Assembly (NCBI RefSeq): GCF_032854445.1
Contig: NC_088300.1
Location: 62,844,984 to 62,908,983 of the forward strand
Source: Liolophura sinensis
Taxonomy: Eukaryota; Mollusca; Polyplacophora; Chitonida; Chitonidae
Direction of reading: 5' to 3'
Length of the DNA stretch: 64,000 nt
The position numbers and the translations under genes are program-made. Below the pieces are notes generated by a model that saw only the letters and a list, made by a program, of their open reading frames with translations, did no database searches and was not told where the DNA came from. Below, one piece after another: positions 62,201 to 64,000 of the stretch (position 1 is the stretch's first letter; every line of letters begins with the position of its first letter).

Positions 62201-63072
62201 TAATTTCAACGGGTAAAACAAAAAACGGGGGTTTTAAAGAAATGACTACATCTGGTCAATGACAGGAGCCAGGGAGCCAGAGATTGGTATTGTTTATTAG
62301 ATTTGTGGGAGAGGGGAGATAATTGTTTATATACAGTTTCCCTCGAGACTATTGTCTGTCTGGAATAAGCCATCGGGAGATGACAGGAAATTCGGGATAG
62401 AGAAGCGATCCACGTCCAAATGGGGTTATAAGGCCCGTATGAATTATCATCTGGTATAAGAGCGCATCGGAAAATTAGATAGTTTGCGGGCTTTGTTGCT
62501 GTGTGTGGTTGTATCGCTGCATCTTCTCGTCTGACAGGGGCATTGTTAATTGACCGTTATCCAAGGAATTTGGCAAGGGGTAGAGTTCTGCAAGATCTCT
62601 TAACCCTTTGCCGGCCACGGAAAAAAGACATTTCCCAGATTACCACCACAGTCGGTAATGCCTTCCGTCCCCGTCTCCAGAAAATCTACTCGTCGATGAT
62701 CCAGGCATCAGAAGCTGGGTCAGATTCCATCATTGCCGCTCAATTTACTGGGTAGATTACATCGGAAAAATTTGTCTTTCTTCAGAAATTGAACCCAAGG
62801 AAAAAAAAACCTTGCCTGACTCAAGTCCGCTACAATTCATTTCGTGATCGAGGTGGTTAAGGGTTGATGATATCAAATTGGCAAGATCATACATCCTGAT
62901 AGTCGGCGTCTCTGTGTACAAATGAAATAAAATATGTAAATTTTACAACTCTTGGGGATTATCAGGGCTATATGAAGGTGCCTAAGAAGCAATTCAGCAC
63001 TTCGAGATAACGTGTCCACGACTGCAATAAGATAGTGAACTATACCTGTATATGCATGGGCCTTCTTGGAAT
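59252..63072. other. Non-coding or unresolved stretch with CpG-retaining tail
   Basis: To about 60000 the sequence is ordinary A+T-rich DNA. A CpG-bearing patch lies at 60010-60180, and from about 60900 rightward CpGs become frequent. Open frames of 95 (61463-61750), 69-62 (62007-62262) and 84 codons (62501-62755) have no recognised domain. Some have splice-like borders, discussed as a finding. A 9-bp stem with a 5-base loop (AATATCAGC / GCTGATATT) lies at 60516-60538. Confidence 0.4.
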
Positions 63073-63158
63073 TCTGAATTCCTCCATTCATAAATCCGAC
63101 TACCGCCATATGCGCGGAAAATTCTTGAGCACGGCGTTAAACACCAATTATATAAAGA
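63073..63158 (+). mobile_element. Diverged 5'-truncated SINE copy
   Basis: CTACCGCCATATGCGCGGAA, AATTCTTGAGCACGGCGTTA and AACACCAATTATATAAAG align to the family's 3' half. It is short and old. Confidence 0.85.
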
Positions 63159-64000
63159 AGTATATATATAAAAGGAAATATATGTACATAGGTGCAGATC
63201 CTAGACAGAATTTTGGAAAATATGTGCAGAGAAAGGGCGGGAAGGGCGGAATCGACTGCACGCTTCAATTCCGAATCGGCTGAACTGGCTGGGAAAATTA
63301 CACCTTAAGATCACTTCAATTTCATTGCGGCCAGAATGACGGGGAATAAATTGCTAGGGTTGGTCTCTAATAGGGAGGAGTTGCCCTCAAGATCTCTTGA
63401 CTGTTGGAAAGCAATCATGGAGCAAGCCACCGTCACCATGGTAACGTCTTTTTAAGCTCCTAACCTACTCTTACTTAGCGTCAATGATCATTTCTCTTTG
63501 AGATTTCACAGTGCGGAAAAATTACCGTCCTCGCTTGTAAAAATGCACGGAAAAAAACTTAACCCTACCCAGATGTGCCTATTAATAGTGCTTCACGTCG
63601 CCGAACTTGTTACATTGAATAGCGTCTAAATCCCATTTATCGGCAACACATCTACAAATTGGCTGTCGCAACAACTTCAGATGGAATTAGCTGCTGAGCG
63701 GCCAATGTAGTAAATAAATAATAAGGATTTGAAAGAGTGTGTATCTGGAAATATTAAAATGGCTTTATGGATGTAGGACAGGGCGCCATGGGATTACGAC
63801 TTTCTGTGATGTTTGGCCAAACATATCCCCAGCAAAAACACGACGCAATCCAAACTTGAGAGAAGCAATTTAAAATTGTGCGATTGGAAGCTCGAAAAAA
63901 TGCGTGTTTCGGAGCAAATTTAGCCTTAACCGATTATGTTTGGAAGTGAAGAACTTGAGCCTGTTTTTTTTTTTTTCACTTAAGTTTCAAACAGCTGTAT
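63159..64000. other. Non-coding or unresolved right edge
   Basis: No gene is recognisable, but the sequence keeps CpGs (for example CACGTCGCCG near 63597) and includes an X-box. It ends in a T run at 63965. It may be close to a promoter or exon that lies outside the window. Confidence 0.4.
63432..63445. promoter_or_regulatory. Perfect RFX-type X-box
   Basis: GTCACCATGGTAAC fits the X-box consensus at every position. It lies in a CpG-retaining region near the right edge, so it is the X-box most likely to be promoter-proximal, if a gene starts just beyond the window. Confidence 0.5.

Overview
This window looks like animal nuclear DNA, most likely from a mollusc or another lophotrochozoan, and it is essentially non-coding. 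It is A+T-rich with many A and T runs and microsatellites. It has no long open frames, no operon-like packing, no rRNA or tRNA genes and no CRISPR. The best clue to origin is a dispersed tRNA-derived SINE with thirteen recognisable copies. Its 3' end carries the ACACCAATCAAATAAATA-type tail that I associate with molluscan genomes; that assignment is from memory and was not searched. No open frame can be defended as a protein-coding gene. The longest frames either fall in tandem repeats whose period is a multiple of three, or in sequence with no recognisable protein family. The window probably lies in an intron or intergenic region.

Layout. 0-12 kb: plain non-coding DNA with a 48-bp minisatellite (5.66-6.0 kb), one copy of dispersed repeat A (8.5 kb), a tandem pair of RFX-type X-boxes (9.05 kb) and a decayed array of roughly 29-bp units (9.96-10.74 kb). 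12-24 kb: the only full-length SINE (12.0-12.3 kb, with a perfect 15-bp target-site duplication), several 5'-truncated SINEs, repeat B (16.95 kb), a triple ATTTGCAAAT cluster (19.85 kb) and a 24-bp minisatellite of 15 units (23.76-24.12 kb). 24-47 kb: long quiet stretches with two identical 19-bp CTCF-like sites 12 kb apart (25.2 and 37.3 kb), a dense CAGGTA/CACCTG cluster (31.3 kb), a GTGTAATTA-rich tract (37.6-37.95 kb) and an X-box (40.65 kb). 47-64 kb: the second copy of repeat B, five SINE copies, a 36-bp minisatellite (56.0 kb), the second copy of repeat A (56.8 kb), two more X-boxes (53.47 and 63.43 kb) and several blocks that keep their CpGs (51.1-51.6, 57.5-58.1, 60.9-63.9 kb). Those blocks are where I would look first for exons, promoters or conserved enhancers.

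How it may work (inference). The recurring CTCF-like, RFX, E2-box and POU-like motifs set among SINEs resemble a cis-regulatory landscape more than a gene cluster. I see no new protein-coding system. The most unusual signals are four perfect X-box 14-mers, the exact 19-bp CTCF-like duplicate, the strong excess of the palindrome TACATGTA, and SINE copies that begin repeatedly near one internal position.
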